Shown one piece after another: positions 23,513 through 33,936 of a DNA stretch of 64,000 bases. The DNA comes from Monosporascus cannonballus. Taxonomy: Eukaryota > Ascomycota > Sordariomycetes > Xylariales. The stretch covers positions 1 to 64,000 of the forward strand of contig QJNS01000191.1 of NCBI GenBank assembly GCA_004154925.1. Direction: 5' to 3'. Position numbers and translations under genes: made by a program. Position 1 is the first letter of the stretch. Each line of letters opens with the position of its first letter. The notes below the pieces were generated by a model. That model was not told where the DNA came from and made no database searches. It saw only the letters and a program-made list of their open reading frames with translations.

Positions 23513-26500
23513 TTAATTAAGGAAAAAAACTATAATAGATGATTTATATCTCAAAAATAAAGCAAGGACTATTAAATTTTGAAACGATTTACTCTAAAAA
23601 CAAAAACCAAATTAAGTGTTATAATTGCGGCAACAGAACATATTTTTAATATATTTATTAATAACTTCTACAATAAAGCAATTTAATCATTTTTTTAAAA
23701 AAAACAATTAATTAGTTTAAAAGAGAAATTATTTCATAAAGACAATTAAAACGTGAATATAATTTAAGATTAAATGGAATAAAGGTTGTTATAATGAAGA
23801 ATTTAACGTAAAATGAGGAAAGTTAAAAACCTGGTTTGAAAAGCGTGGAAAAGATAAAAAAATACTTTAAAGAAATAATTAAAGATATTCCAAATATAAA
23901 GAAAGGTTATGTATTTATATGTTTTAAATAGATAAGATAAACGAGTAATGTATGTTATAGACAACAGACAAATTTAATTTGTAACAAATAAAAAAAAGTT
24001 CGTTTATTAACGTATTATGAGTATATATAAAAAAACATTTAACCTTTTTAATTAAACTGGAAATACTGAGACAAATTGACAGAAATATCGATATTTCCGA
24101 ATTATTACCGCTTAAAACGATATCGATAAACGAATAATCTTATAGAATTGGCCAAAAAGAAATATTCGTAAAAAATCCTTTTTTAGTTTTACGAATAATA
24201 TAATTATTAATCTGGGAAAAAATTAATTTAGAATCCTGTAAAAAGGATTATCAAAATATTATTACGGACTTTGATTTTTAATTAATATTTCTTACATATC
24301 GCAAAAACAGGAATATGTTTTAAGAAAAGTTTATAAATTTATTCACAAAGACGAAAAACCGATAATGATATAGCATGATGAAAAGTTATACAAATAAGCA
24401 AATAAGTTACTTAATAAAAACAATTGTATTAATACTAAAAATAATTAATATATTTCGAAAGCCAGATACGTTAATAGAAATAACAAGTATAATAATATAA
24501 TTCGATATATAATGAAATATACGTATAATTTAGCAAATTGGAAAAGAAATTAAAAAAGGCTTACCTGTAAAAAAGCTATAAAATAACGAAACGTAAAAAG
24601 ATAAAATAAAGTTCCTTAGAAAAGTTTTAAACGTAAGGATAAAAGCCGTTAATAGCTATATTATTTTGGATATACTAATCAGAATATAGTAGTGCATCGG
24701 AATTGTAAATTAAAATGCTATAAACAGAAATTCAATCATACTAAATGCTTTTAATAAATTCAAATGACAATAAAAATATAATTGAAAACTTTATATAGTT
24801 ACAAATACGGAAAATGAAAATTTTATCTACGATAAAGGAAATATTCAACGCCAAATTAATTGCTTTAAAAGTTTTATTGCAGTATAATATTAAATAATGA
24901 GTTTCGATATCGTATTATTTAACAATTACGATATAGTTATGACGATATTATAAATATATTAATAAAAGCCTTAGATAAATAAAAGAATTAATATAGTAAA
25001 AATTGGACAGTATTCTATTAACATTTAAAAGTTTGGCGAAACGAAATCTTAATATGCGATTGATATTAACGACGGATGCAGATATAAAAATATAATAAAT
25101 ACCTTATTACTCAGAAGATTAAATTATCCAAAGAAATTAGTATGAAAAAGAATACGATGTAACGTTATTAACATTAAAAGAATATTTAAAATATAAAATA
25201 ACGATTTAAAATAATAAGTTAAAAAAATCAAAAAACCTAATTACTATGTTATTAAATTATTACAAATATAAGCAATGCTTTTTTTTTAAAAAAAACACTG
25301 AATATAGAATTACTGAAAGATGACGAATAAAATTAAGAAATCGTTTTTAAAAACAATTATTTACAAAGTTTTACATTATTTACAATCTTAACAAAAAAGC
25401 ATTACGTACGCTTAAAAATACCTGAAGAATCGATTACAAAAAAGATAAATTCGACTTTTAAAGTTATCCGAAAAATGCCTTATATTTTTCGTACTTACAA
25501 AAGTGGGAACTGGGCTTTATAGTTAACCATCTCCAAATAAATAAAAGTATTCTTCAAAATCGAATACAGTTATATTTAATTATTAAAATAATAAACTGAT
25601 TCCATAAACCCAATTAATTTATAAAATCTAAATTTTATAATAAATATAATATTTTGAAAATGAAAAAAGAAAATACGGATAAAAAATAACTTTTAAAACA
25701 AAGTACGGATAATTTAATTACTTAGATATATTATTAAAACTTGTAAACGTACAAGCAATTTTTCTACGAATAATATATTAAATATTACCAAAGTATTTCG
25801 ATACTTTCATAGTACATTACATTAATAATATTTTTATTTATTCTGAAATGGAAAACATATATTAAATACATATTCAAAATGTTTTTAAGCGTTTCAGAAC
25901 GCAAGCTTGCTAATTAATGCACAGAATGATTAACTCTATAAAGGGAATATAAAATATTTAGGATATATTATTACACTAGAACACATCAAAATTAAGCCTA
26001 AGCAAATCGCTGCAATTATAAAATAACAGCCGTTAATTACAATTAAAAAGATATAGATACTACTTGAATTTTCTAATTACTACAGCAATTTATCGAAAGC
26101 TTTATTAAATTATTATACCCCTAATCAATGCTATGAAGAAGACTTTAAATAAATGATACAAACAGCAAAAACATTCTAAAAAATCAAAAATATAACTATT
26201 AACGAATTAATATTAATTATATACGGTTTAGTACGTCTTACTAAACTAAATACCGATATGTCGAATTGTATGTTAAATACAGTAATCGAGTAACGGGATA
26301 ATTAAAATAAATTATAGGTTATTGCATTTTCTACATACAAGATAAAAAAATCAAATATATTGATATTATTCCAAATAAGATATTTATGGCTATTATAATT
26401 GCTTTTTGGAAATTTAAATATTTTCTTAAAAGTACTCTTTATTGAATTAAAGTTTATACGAATTATTAAGTTTTATTCGTTTAATTACGCCTATAGAATT

Positions 26501-28010
26501 TACAGAACGATAATTAGACACGTATAAAAAATAGCGAATTTCTATTTCTTTAATATCTATGGAAAAAACTTAAAAAGAGCAAAACAAATATATTAAGTAA
26601 ACGACTTAATCTCGGAAAGAAATTAATTAAAATTTGTTATATCATTTTCGATATAATTATATATGCATATATATACTTAAAGGAATTTATAATAATACGA
26701 GGTATCTTATACTATGTGTTTTAAAAAATATAAAAATATAACAATAAGTCATGAGAAAATCTAAGATCGAATGAGTTATAGATTTTTAAAAAATACCAGA
26801 TATATTTAGCACGTAATATATCTAAACGTTCATTATATAAATAATTAGAGGTTTATAAAATCCTAAAAATGTTATAAGATATTTAGTATTTGCTGTAAAT
26901 AAAAAGAGTAATTTGCAAAATATTTAAAATAATATAACAATATAAACCTGATAAAGATTTATAATATATGCGGGGTTTAAAAAAGTTTTGAAATTTACTT
27001 ATTTTGGATTTTATCACCAAGTGTTTCTTATTCAGATATTTAGCTATAAAAATATATTACGACGGTATTTTCGTAATGGTCAATAGATTGACGAAATTTC
27101 TTGTATTTTTTACTTTCTTTTTTTTAAAAAAAAACACTGATGCTCAAAAAACAATCCATTTTTTTCTTAAATATATTCAATACGTACAAAGTATTATATA
27201 AATTTATTATTGATTGAAAAATTACGTTTACTTTAAAATCTTAAGGAAATCTTTTAAAAAAAATAAATTTAAATAAGAAATTATTGACAGGGTTTAAATC
27301 TTAAATTTACGAATATACGAAACGATTAAACAAAATATTAACAACATTTTCGAAACATTAAACTGTTTACAAATTAAACAAGTAGATTAAAACATTACGT
27401 AATACTTAATTAACTTATAATATTAATTATTGCTAAAATATTAAAATAATTATAATAACCGCAAATTCTAGTTTTGTACTTAATATTTACAAAAATATAC
27501 ATAAAGAACATATTAACGTTAAAATCATAGTTACGTTAAAATAATTTGATTAATTATTATAAACAATAAAAGAAGAATCAAAATATGTACGTAATTAAAT
27601 AAACAAATACTATAATCAAAAAAGGTGAAAAAATGATTTACTTTATGTTAAGAAATATTTAAAAAGAAACGCGACAAAAAAACTGGATTTCAAATATATT
27701 GATCTATATAAATATGCTAAAAGAATTTTAAAAAATCACTATTAATTAAAACTTTTACAAAAAGTCATAGTTTAATTCATTTTCTATATTTTCTTGTATA
27801 AATCAACCGCGGATATTATTAAATTTTATACGCCACAAAACGATTTGAAGATAAAAAGCGAAATTACGTACGAATTAACCAAACTCTTTAATCTGTAAAA
27901 ACGGATTTATCTAATACATAATTAAATAAAAAAAGTATACAAATTCCGAAAATACTTAAAAGCTTATAAAAACATTACAAACATTAAACGTTTGTTAAAA
28001 GATTTATATT
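23513..28010 (+). pseudogene. gag-pol remnant of G3 (3' part)
   Basis: Read on the plus strand with frame changes. A possible zinc knuckle (KCYKQKFNHTKCF) lies near 24705-24745. RT N-terminal sequence (KIPEESITKKINSTF) lies near 25415. The RT active site YINN-IFIYSE is at 25818-25829, followed by IHIQNVFKR and KYLGYII near 25952, then SNYYSNLSKALLNYY. RNase H territory is 26370-26570, integrase 27004-27201, and a chromodomain-type tail 27880-28010. Both catalytic RT Asp codons read AAT (Asn). Motif order and spacing are those of a Ty3/gypsy chromovirus; it is not functional. Confidence 0.85.
27004..27201 (+). pseudogene. Integrase core fragment of G3 (longest open stretch)
   Basis: A 65-codon open frame reads MDFITKCFLFRYLAIKIYYD and continues GIFVMVNRLTKFLVF. 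It fits the gypsy integrase core, where the usual YYDAIFVVVDRLTKF segment contains the second catalytic Asp. Here that Asp is Asn (GAT to AAT), again a G-to-A change. The frame closes soon after, so this is a surviving shard of pol and not a gene. Confidence 0.8.
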
Positions 28011-28223
28011 AATAATAACGAAACCTAAAATCGCGTTCCAATTGACGTGTTAAGAAGGTAACGTTTAGAAATGGACTGAATTTCAATTAATAACGTCCAT
28101 ACTTCCAAAAACCTAAACTTTTATTACCGTTTCCGTTTTGCGACGTTTAAAGTCGTTACATTTGTCTAGGAGTTAAAAGGCGAAATTAAAAAATTTAGGA
28201 CCTTATATTTAATGTTATTAATG

Positions 28224-28466
28224 TTATTTAATATTATTATCGTTAACGGCGAACGCGAAAAATCGGCTAAGACAATTAAATAAAGCCTTTTCAGTGACCA
28301 ATTTTGCTTTTTTTACACGGCAAACTTCTATAACATAATAATTCACTAGGAAAATAAAAACGCCTATTTTATTACTTAACCGCTTATTATGTACATATTT
28401 TTTATAATGAAAAATCCTATTCATTATTGAATAAATAAGGTTTTTAGAACAGGAACAAAATATCAC
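28224..28466 (-). pseudogene. Antisense ORF of G3 (Cys-rich protein, NYYVIE variant)
   Basis: An 80-codon open frame opposite to pol, between the chromodomain and the 3' LTR. It reads FCSCSKNLIYS, then HYKKYVHNKRLS, then FLVNYYVIEVCRVKK and a Lys/Ala tail. The paired Y-x2-Y resembles the damaged Cys pairs of the other antisense ORFs, with one residue less in the first triad. It aligns well with 1680-1900, whose host element has the same LTR subtype. Confidence 0.5.
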
Positions 28467-28639
28467 GTAATTTTCAAATTCTTTATTTTAATTAAAGTAA
28501 TTACAGTATAACGTTATTCGGTTTTACGAAAATAACTTTTAAAAATACGACCGGATATAATTAAAAACAACGGCGAATTTAGTAGGAAACAAATTTAAAA
28601 CTAAAACTTTTTAAAAAAAACAGTATATTACGATTTAAC

Positions 28640-29044
28640 AGATAGCGACCTCTAAGAAAGGTCTTAATAAAAATAACTAAAACGTTTATATAAGTTAGGT
28701 TACGTAATAAATTACTAATTTACTAATAATAAGCTAATAACCTGGATTATGACCTTGTTAATTATAAATCAGTAAACCGGATTATTAACTTATAAATAAT
28801 AAGCTAATAAGTCAAATAAGTAATTTACTAGTAATCAACTAATAAACAGGTAAATATATATATAGATTGTAAATTTATAATATAAGTAACATTAATTTGT
28901 AATAATAATTTGTTACTTAAAACATCCTTAGCATTTCAAAACGTAATCAGTTATTATATCTATTACTTAAAATCTCACGATATTTCTGCTAACATAAACC
29001 CGTACGACTTAGGTTTAATAGTTGGTTAAACTCCTAGCCGTTAT
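28640..29044 (+). repeat. 3' LTR of G3
   Basis: It starts near GATAGCGACCTCTAAG and ends CCTAGCCGTTAT. Its U3 carries TTACTAATAATAAGC and AACCTGGATTATGACC, the same subtype as the 5' LTR of this element. It directly abuts the next LTR. Confidence 0.75.
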
Positions 29045-29416
29045 TGTTATGACCTAACCAAGGAAGGGTCTCGGAAACGGTCACTTGGTAACCAAAACAG
29101 GACCCAAGTGGGTCAAAGCCACGTAAAATGGATCCGAAGTGATTCAAGGGATCTAACGAGATCCATGTAATTATTCGGTATGGATCCGAAATGATCTAAA
29201 GGATTTAACGGGATCCATGAAAAGATATATACGTTCGTTATTTCCATAAGTTTAGATAGTTTCAGCTTGCAATAACATTTCGTTACCCAAGCCACCCTTG
29301 GTATTACGAGACGTGAAACGTTATTGTATTCATTGCTCAGAATCCCACGATGCTCTTGTTAACATAAACCCGTACGACTAAGGTTTAATAGTTAGTTAAA
29401 CCGCCTAGCCGTCACA
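29045..29416 (+). repeat. Lightly mutated family A solo LTR (GGATCC subtype)
   Basis: TGTTATGACCTAACC to CCTAGCCGTCACA, nearly undamaged. Its U3 holds two copies of a roughly 50-bp unit bounded by GGATCCGAAGTGAT/GGATCCGAAATGAT and ending in GATCCATG. A TATA-like GATATATACG lies at the U3/R boundary. GTTAT precedes it and recurs 7 bp beyond its end (29424-29428), a possible but imperfect target duplication. Confidence 0.85.
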
Positions 29417-29840
29417 GCCGTACGTTATATAATTTCTTTCACAACCTCTAATACCGACCCCACCAGTAAAAATGGAAAACCGTAATTAATAGCTGTTTTT
29501 AGTTTTTGTTTTAAAGTATTTGTATATAAAAACCAAAGTATAAGGTTTATAATAAAGTTAAATATAATACGTATATTTATAAAACATCTATAAATAGGTC
29601 TAATAAAGAAGAAAATATTATTACTTAAATTTATGGTATTTTATTATTTTTGCATCCGTATAACGGTCTTGTTTTTCTTTGGTATACCTATTTAAATAGT
29701 TTGTTTTATAATATTAAAAGCACTTAATAATTCGGTGTTATAAAGAAACTAAACAGGTATTATTCTTTTATAAAATATGGGTACTATTAAAAACTTTTTT
29801 TTTTAAATCAACTACTTATTTTTCATTTGGGCGTATTAAT
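29417..29840. other. AT-rich spacer, nothing recognised
   Basis: It starts with a short balanced stretch and then becomes A/T-rich. I see no coding frame, LTR or pol motif. It forms the left border of the gene island. Confidence 0.6.
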
Positions 29841-30207
29841 TTCATCAATCTTTGTAATGCAATATATGTACTTCTGCCAGCGCGTAGCTTTTCTTAGTTT
29901 GCATGCTACAGCAAACCTGGCTAGCTGACAGTACCCCTTACCTTTCATTCTCCGGGTAAGCAGGTTCCGTAGTCTTTTGGCATTGGTCGGGGCTTCGGGT
30001 TCCTGCGCCCCAACATCTGTTTTGAGCCAAGCCTATCAGCTCAAAACAGTGAGGGGGGTCCCGACTTACAGCGGAGATCCGCCTGATACCTAGCCAACGT
30101 TTTATTTATTCACCTCTGGCTACTCTCCCTTCCTTTACATTCTCGCACCTTGTAGTGGCATATTTTCCAACACCTATGACAGTACGTTTTGGTAACCACC
30201 TTTTACC
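29841..30207 (+). promoter_or_regulatory. Upstream region of the P450 gene with several inverted repeats
   Basis: A GC-balanced 5' flank. It contains CTGTTTTGAGC, 11-nt loop, GCTCAAAACAG at 30017-30049 (perfect 11-bp arms). GTCGGG (29986-29991) can pair with CCCGAC (30060-30065) around it, and GGGGC/GCCCC occurs at 29989-30011. CTTACC/GGTAAG and GCGGA/TCCGC pairs are also present. A pyrimidine-rich stretch (CTACTCTCCCTTCCTTTAC) at about 30119-30137 is typical of fungal promoters. Promoter function is inferred from position. Confidence 0.45.
30071..30082. promoter_or_regulatory. Candidate Zn(II)2Cys6 regulator site, CGG-N4-CCG
   Basis: GCGGAGATCCGC, 126 bp upstream of the P450 start, has inverted CGG triplets spaced by 4 nt. 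Fungal binuclear-cluster regulators bind CGG triplet pairs, including pathway-specific regulators of metabolite clusters. A single match of this kind is weak evidence. Confidence 0.3.
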
Positions 30208-32017
30208 ATGGCCTTTCTCGATGCTATACGCGTAGTCGTTGTTTATGTGGCTTACATTCTTATCCCCTATGTATGTGGCACTGAATTTGTCAAATTGAAC
30301 TGCAGCTTACCTGATTCAAGTTGGTTCTGCTCGCCAGCTATCGCCTTGCTTTTCATCCTCTAGGGGAGTATCCAGGCCCCTTCTTTGGGAGATTAACCAA
30401 CGCTTATGGTGGATTCTTTGCCATATTGGGGAACCTCCATTTAGTTAATTACCGTAACCACCTACGATATGGTACGTACCCTGGTGACATATTTCATATC
30501 TCGACCACCGTTGACCTATTTTGGAATAGGACCCGTTGTTCGACAAGGGCCTAACAGGCTGGTGTTTAACACCGCGGAGGCCTTGCAAGGTGAGCTGTGC
30601 CTAACTTAAATCATCAGTAGGTACCCAGAAACTCTAATTAAGCTCAAAGATATCTATCAAAGTCCCCGAGTAACCAAATCTCGAGTCTATGAACTCACAC
30701 GAATGACCCCCCTGGGCAATGTTTTCGACACGATCGATATCGATGTTCACCGCCAGAAACGAAAAATTGTCAGCCAACCTATTTCAGACCGCGCTATGCG
30801 TAAATTCGAATCAACGATGGCCGAGCAGATCGACATATTTGTTAGCCGACTGGCGGCTTCCTCTCGACAACTCGAGCCTGTTAACCTAACTCAACGATGC
30901 AGATATCTCGGAACGGACATAATCGGTCATCTTGCATTCGGATATCCCCTTGAGGTTCAAACCAGTGAGGAGAACAGATGGTTGCAAGTAGGACTGGGCT
31001 TTGTCAGCTTTCGAGTCAACGTGTACATGCAGTTTCCAACCATTGCTGCCGTCGAAGGTTTTATCAGAATTCTGTTCAAAAACGGAAGGAAAAGGTATCG
31101 AGACCTCTCTTGTTCTCTTCCAAAATCCGCTTAATACTGTATCACTCAACCCCCAGCGGCCAAGTGAAGTCTACAATTACTCACACGATTGTCTTAGGTA
31201 TCAAGGCATTACTGAGAGGATGATCAAATCCCGAACGTCTTTGGACAAAGATGCTAAACACGACCTGTATGCTTTCGCGGTCGACAGTATGGGCAGTGGC
31301 CCCCTTCGTGAAAGCGAACTCTGGGCGGAGGCTTTCTTCTTCATTATAGCTGGGGGCACCACGACATCCACGGCCATGGCTGCGCTGTTCTTCTACCTCT
31401 CTCGGTACCCGGACTGCTACAAGAGACTGGCAGAAGAAATACGAGGCACCTTTTCTTCCATGTCTGAAATTCGATCAGGTGGACAGCTTCAAAGTTGCAA
31501 ATATTTGCGGGCATGTATCAACGAAACTTTGCGAATGGCGCCCCCAACTACGGCCATGTTATGGCGAGAGCGGCTACTCGACGATGCTACACACAGCAAA
31601 GAACCACTGGTGATCGATGGTCACGCTATCCCCCAGGGTACCGAGCTCGCCGTCAACATCTATTCCCTCCACCATAATGAGAAATACTTCCCCGATCCAT
31701 TTGTTTTTAAACCGGAGCGTTGGTTGTCACCAATAACTCATCAATCTACAGCGTATACGGCGTTTGCTCCATTTGGGGTCGGGCCTCGCTCGTGTCCCGG
31801 CAAAGCGGTAGCTTACCTTGAGATCAGTCTCACTCTCGCTAAGACTTTGTGGCAATTTGACTTCGAGGTACCGCGCGTCATGGAGGGAGAAGTAGGTGAA
31901 GCAAAACCAGGCCGGACGGATGGGAGAGGGAGGAAGGAAGAGTTCCAACTGTATGATAGATTCACTGCTACTCATGATGGGCCAGTTTTGACGTTCCGCC
32001 TTCATGAGAAACCGTAG
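30208..32017 (+). CDS. Cytochrome P450 monooxygenase (512 aa, five exons)
   Basis: A microsomal-type P450 that would use molecular oxygen and a P450 reductase to oxidise an unknown small molecule at the ER. Exons: 30208-30270, 30321-30471, 30530-30589, 30650-31094, 31198-32017. The introns are 50, 58, 60 and 103 nt, all GT-AG. They were chosen because they restore the family sequence YRLAFHPLGEYPGP, RYGPVVRQGPNRLVFNTAEA, DIYQSPRVTKSRVYE and KRYQGITERM. Start: TACCATGG, the first ATG that opens a hydrophobic N-terminal anchor (about residues 5-30) followed by the Pro-rich hinge FHPLGEYPGP. K-helix ETLRMAPP (E349, R352), PERW, and heme loop FGVGPRSCPG with C439 are intact. The I-helix reads A291-GGTTT, with Thr where Asp/Glu is usual. 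The length is normal and I see no stop or frameshift. It shares orientation and compartment with the monooxygenase 525 bp downstream. Substrate and CYP family are not assignable from this sequence alone. Confidence 0.95.
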
Positions 32018-32542
32018 CTTTCAGCTTACCGCTAGTCTGGTCGGACAAGCTAGACTAACATATGACTGGGTGGTTCTCAGTCTGATTTAGTCGGGGATGA
32101 AATGTTACATTGAATTCTCTTTGTTGTGGCATCTGCATCCGCAGGGATCATATTTCCGGATGCGCTCTCCGATGTGGTGTACTGGGGTAGTTGAACAGTG
32201 CTGCCAAGCTCCCTCCAAGGCTCTGCAGGTATCCCTCCTGAACCAGGACCGCCCCGCTTTTTAACCCTTGTTGCGTATCTCTGTAGAGTAGGTACTACGA
32301 TAGTATACGTACAGCTCGCAAGCCTTGTCTCTAACCCTTTCCCCTTTCCCCAACATTCGGGTAACATGGCTACCCCCCAAGTTCGGAAGGGTCTGCCAAC
32401 ATTCCATCCAAAGTCCTTGATTTCTCGCTTCCAACACTAGATCACTGGCTCTACTTTGAATTGTGTTCAGCGTCTATCATTCGATCTGTTTTGATTCTTA
32501 CCCAGTTTGGTCAGGCAATTTGAACACCCTTCTTCTGCCACC
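32018..32542 (+). promoter_or_regulatory. Intergenic region: P450 3' end and monooxygenase promoter
   Basis: 525 bp of GC-balanced DNA with no coding frame I can support. A strongly pyrimidine-rich tract (CTAACCCTTTCCCCTTTCCC region, 32328-32354) lies about 190 bp before the downstream ATG, as in many filamentous-fungal promoters. No TATA box or clear regulator site stands out. Confidence 0.4.
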
Positions 32543-33936
32543 ATGACAGACGCCAGCTTCCGCGTCATCATCATAGGGGCTGGCCCTAACGCATTGTATA
32601 TGGCCCACGCTCTTGTCGCGGCAAACATTGACTTCGTTCTTCTTGAACAGCAGTCGTCTGTCGTTCGGCACCAGGGTGCACTTATCATACTATGGCCACA
32701 CTCAGCACGGCTGCTTGACCAGCTTGGATTGTACGAGGATGTGAAGAGGCGATCGTACATTATGCATTCAAAAGAGGAATTGCTTACTGACGGTCGTGTC
32801 ATGACGTCTTTTCCAATGTGGGAGAAGCTTGAACAACAGTTTGTCTCTCCCAGGCTCTTGATGATGAGTTTGGCGTCGACTAATAGCTCAGTCATGCATA
32901 TTCAATGTTGCCGCTCCCCCGAAGCGATCTTCTCGAGATCCTGTATGAACGCCTTCCGAATAACAAAGCAAGAGTTAGAACGGGAGCCCAAGCAGTCGAT
33001 ATTGAGATACATGAAACTGGCGTCCGGGTTCACCTGGCCGATGGTGCTGTTGAGTCCGGGTCAATAGTGATTGGGGCCGATGGTGTGCACAGCATAACAA
33101 GGGAGCTGCTGCAAAAGCTATCGAAGGAATCGGCGGCCCCTGGCGCAACGGACAATCCTATGATTGCAACTTATCACGGCATATATGCAAAGGCTCCAAA
33201 TCGCTTCGGAGTTAAGAGCGGAATTTTTCATGAGACCAGAGGCTCAGGAATCGGATCCCAGGTCGTAACAACGCCCAAGATGCTGCATTTCATCCTCTAC
33301 AAGCATTTATCTGAGCCGACGTCATCACGAGTGCGATACACAAGAGAACAAATGGAAGAGTTCGCATCATCCTTTTATGATGTTTCTTTGGCCCCTGGTC
33401 TGAAATTAAAAGAGGTATGGGCACTTACTGATAAGGAATCGGCTAGACTGGTCAACCAGGAGGAGGGTTATGCCGAGCTATGGCATAGCGGCGGTCGCGT
33501 CGTCCTCTTAGGTGATTCTGCGGTAAAGATGACCAGTATGAGCGGCTTGGGTGTCAATGTTGGCATGCATTCGGCAGCACTGTTAGCCAGCGAACTACAG
33601 AGGCTCGTGGCTAACGGGCAGCAACGGCCCCCCTCGTCTGATGTTTTCCCGGATACCGCATCATTAGAGCAGGCTTTCACTCGTTACCAGCAATTCCGGC
33701 AGAAAGAAGCAAAACGCATCTACAATTTCGGCTACGCCGTAGTCCGCCAGGTAACATGGAATAGTTGGCTGGATTGGTTCATTGATCGTATCCTTCTGCC
33801 GTGGTATAACAAAGATCATATGATGCGGAGCATGATGTATCCCATGGTCAGCAACGGACAGGTCCTGTCCTATGTTCCGTTTAACGGGAAAGAGGGTCTA
33901 GTGCCGTGGCGGAGGGTGCCTGAGGCAAAGATTTAA
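32543..33936 (+). CDS. FAD-dependent monooxygenase (446 aa, two exons)
   Basis: A flavoprotein of the PHBH/UbiH-like fold, which would hydroxylate or epoxidise a small molecule using FAD and NAD(P)H. Exons: 32543-32838 and 32892-33936. The 53-nt intron (GTTTGT to GCTCAG, with CTAAT just before the acceptor) restores EKLEQHHAYSMLPLPRSDLL. Start GCCACCATGA is a good context and immediately precedes the Rossmann strand. FAD sites: G12-AGPNA (Ala at the third Gly of GxGxxG), E35 ending strand 2, DG motif GADGVHS around D162, and GD motif G306-D307. After GD the sequence is SAVKMTSMSGLGVN, where relatives usually have His and Pro (GDAAHKMTP). The C-terminal part is aromatic-rich (WNSWLDWFIDRILLPWY). 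It resembles fungal monooxygenases that act on prenylated or terpenoid intermediates in metabolite clusters, an inference from overall motif style. No frameshift is visible. Confidence 0.95.

Larger units (their letters stand above)
15717..29044 (+). mobile_element. Ty3/gypsy chromovirus G3 (outer element), plus strand, split by G4
   Basis: The two halves are 15717-16826 and 23513-29044, interrupted by G4. Joined, they make about 6.64 kb, close to the 6.69 kb of G4. The join is flanked by CTAAT on the left (16822-16826) and TTAAT on the right (23513-23517), a 5-bp target duplication differing by one RIP-type C/T change. Both halves are A-rich on the plus strand. The 5' LTR is at 15717-16063 and the 3' LTR at 28640-29044. 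Confidence 0.8.

Noticed and set aside
29966..30011. tRNA-like start GGTTCCGTAGTCTTTTGGC followed by GGGTTCCTGCGCC
   Set aside because: The boxes are about 28 nt apart, too close for a tRNA, and no 3' strand complementary to the acceptor follows.
30271..30305. Earlier acceptor (TGCAG at 30305) for P450 intron 1
   Set aside because: The added CTTACCTGA reads into an in-frame TGA. The CAAG acceptor at 30320 does not.
31095..31156. Shorter intron 4 in the P450 ending at CCCCCAG (31156)
   Set aside because: It puts the next exon in a frame that stops within about 25 codons and breaks KRYQGITERM. The 103-nt intron keeps the family sequence.
30703..31223. Separate short genes in this stretch (frames 30703-31134 and 30978-31223)
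   Set aside because: The first is exon 4 of the P450 read through its 3' splice site into intron 4; the second is a shadow frame. One spliced model explains the whole P450 without gaps.
31727..32005. Minus-strand frames within the P450 and monooxygenase genes (also 30886-31149, 32467-32895, 33468-33680)
   Set aside because: Antisense shadows of well-supported coding exons with no recognisable protein.
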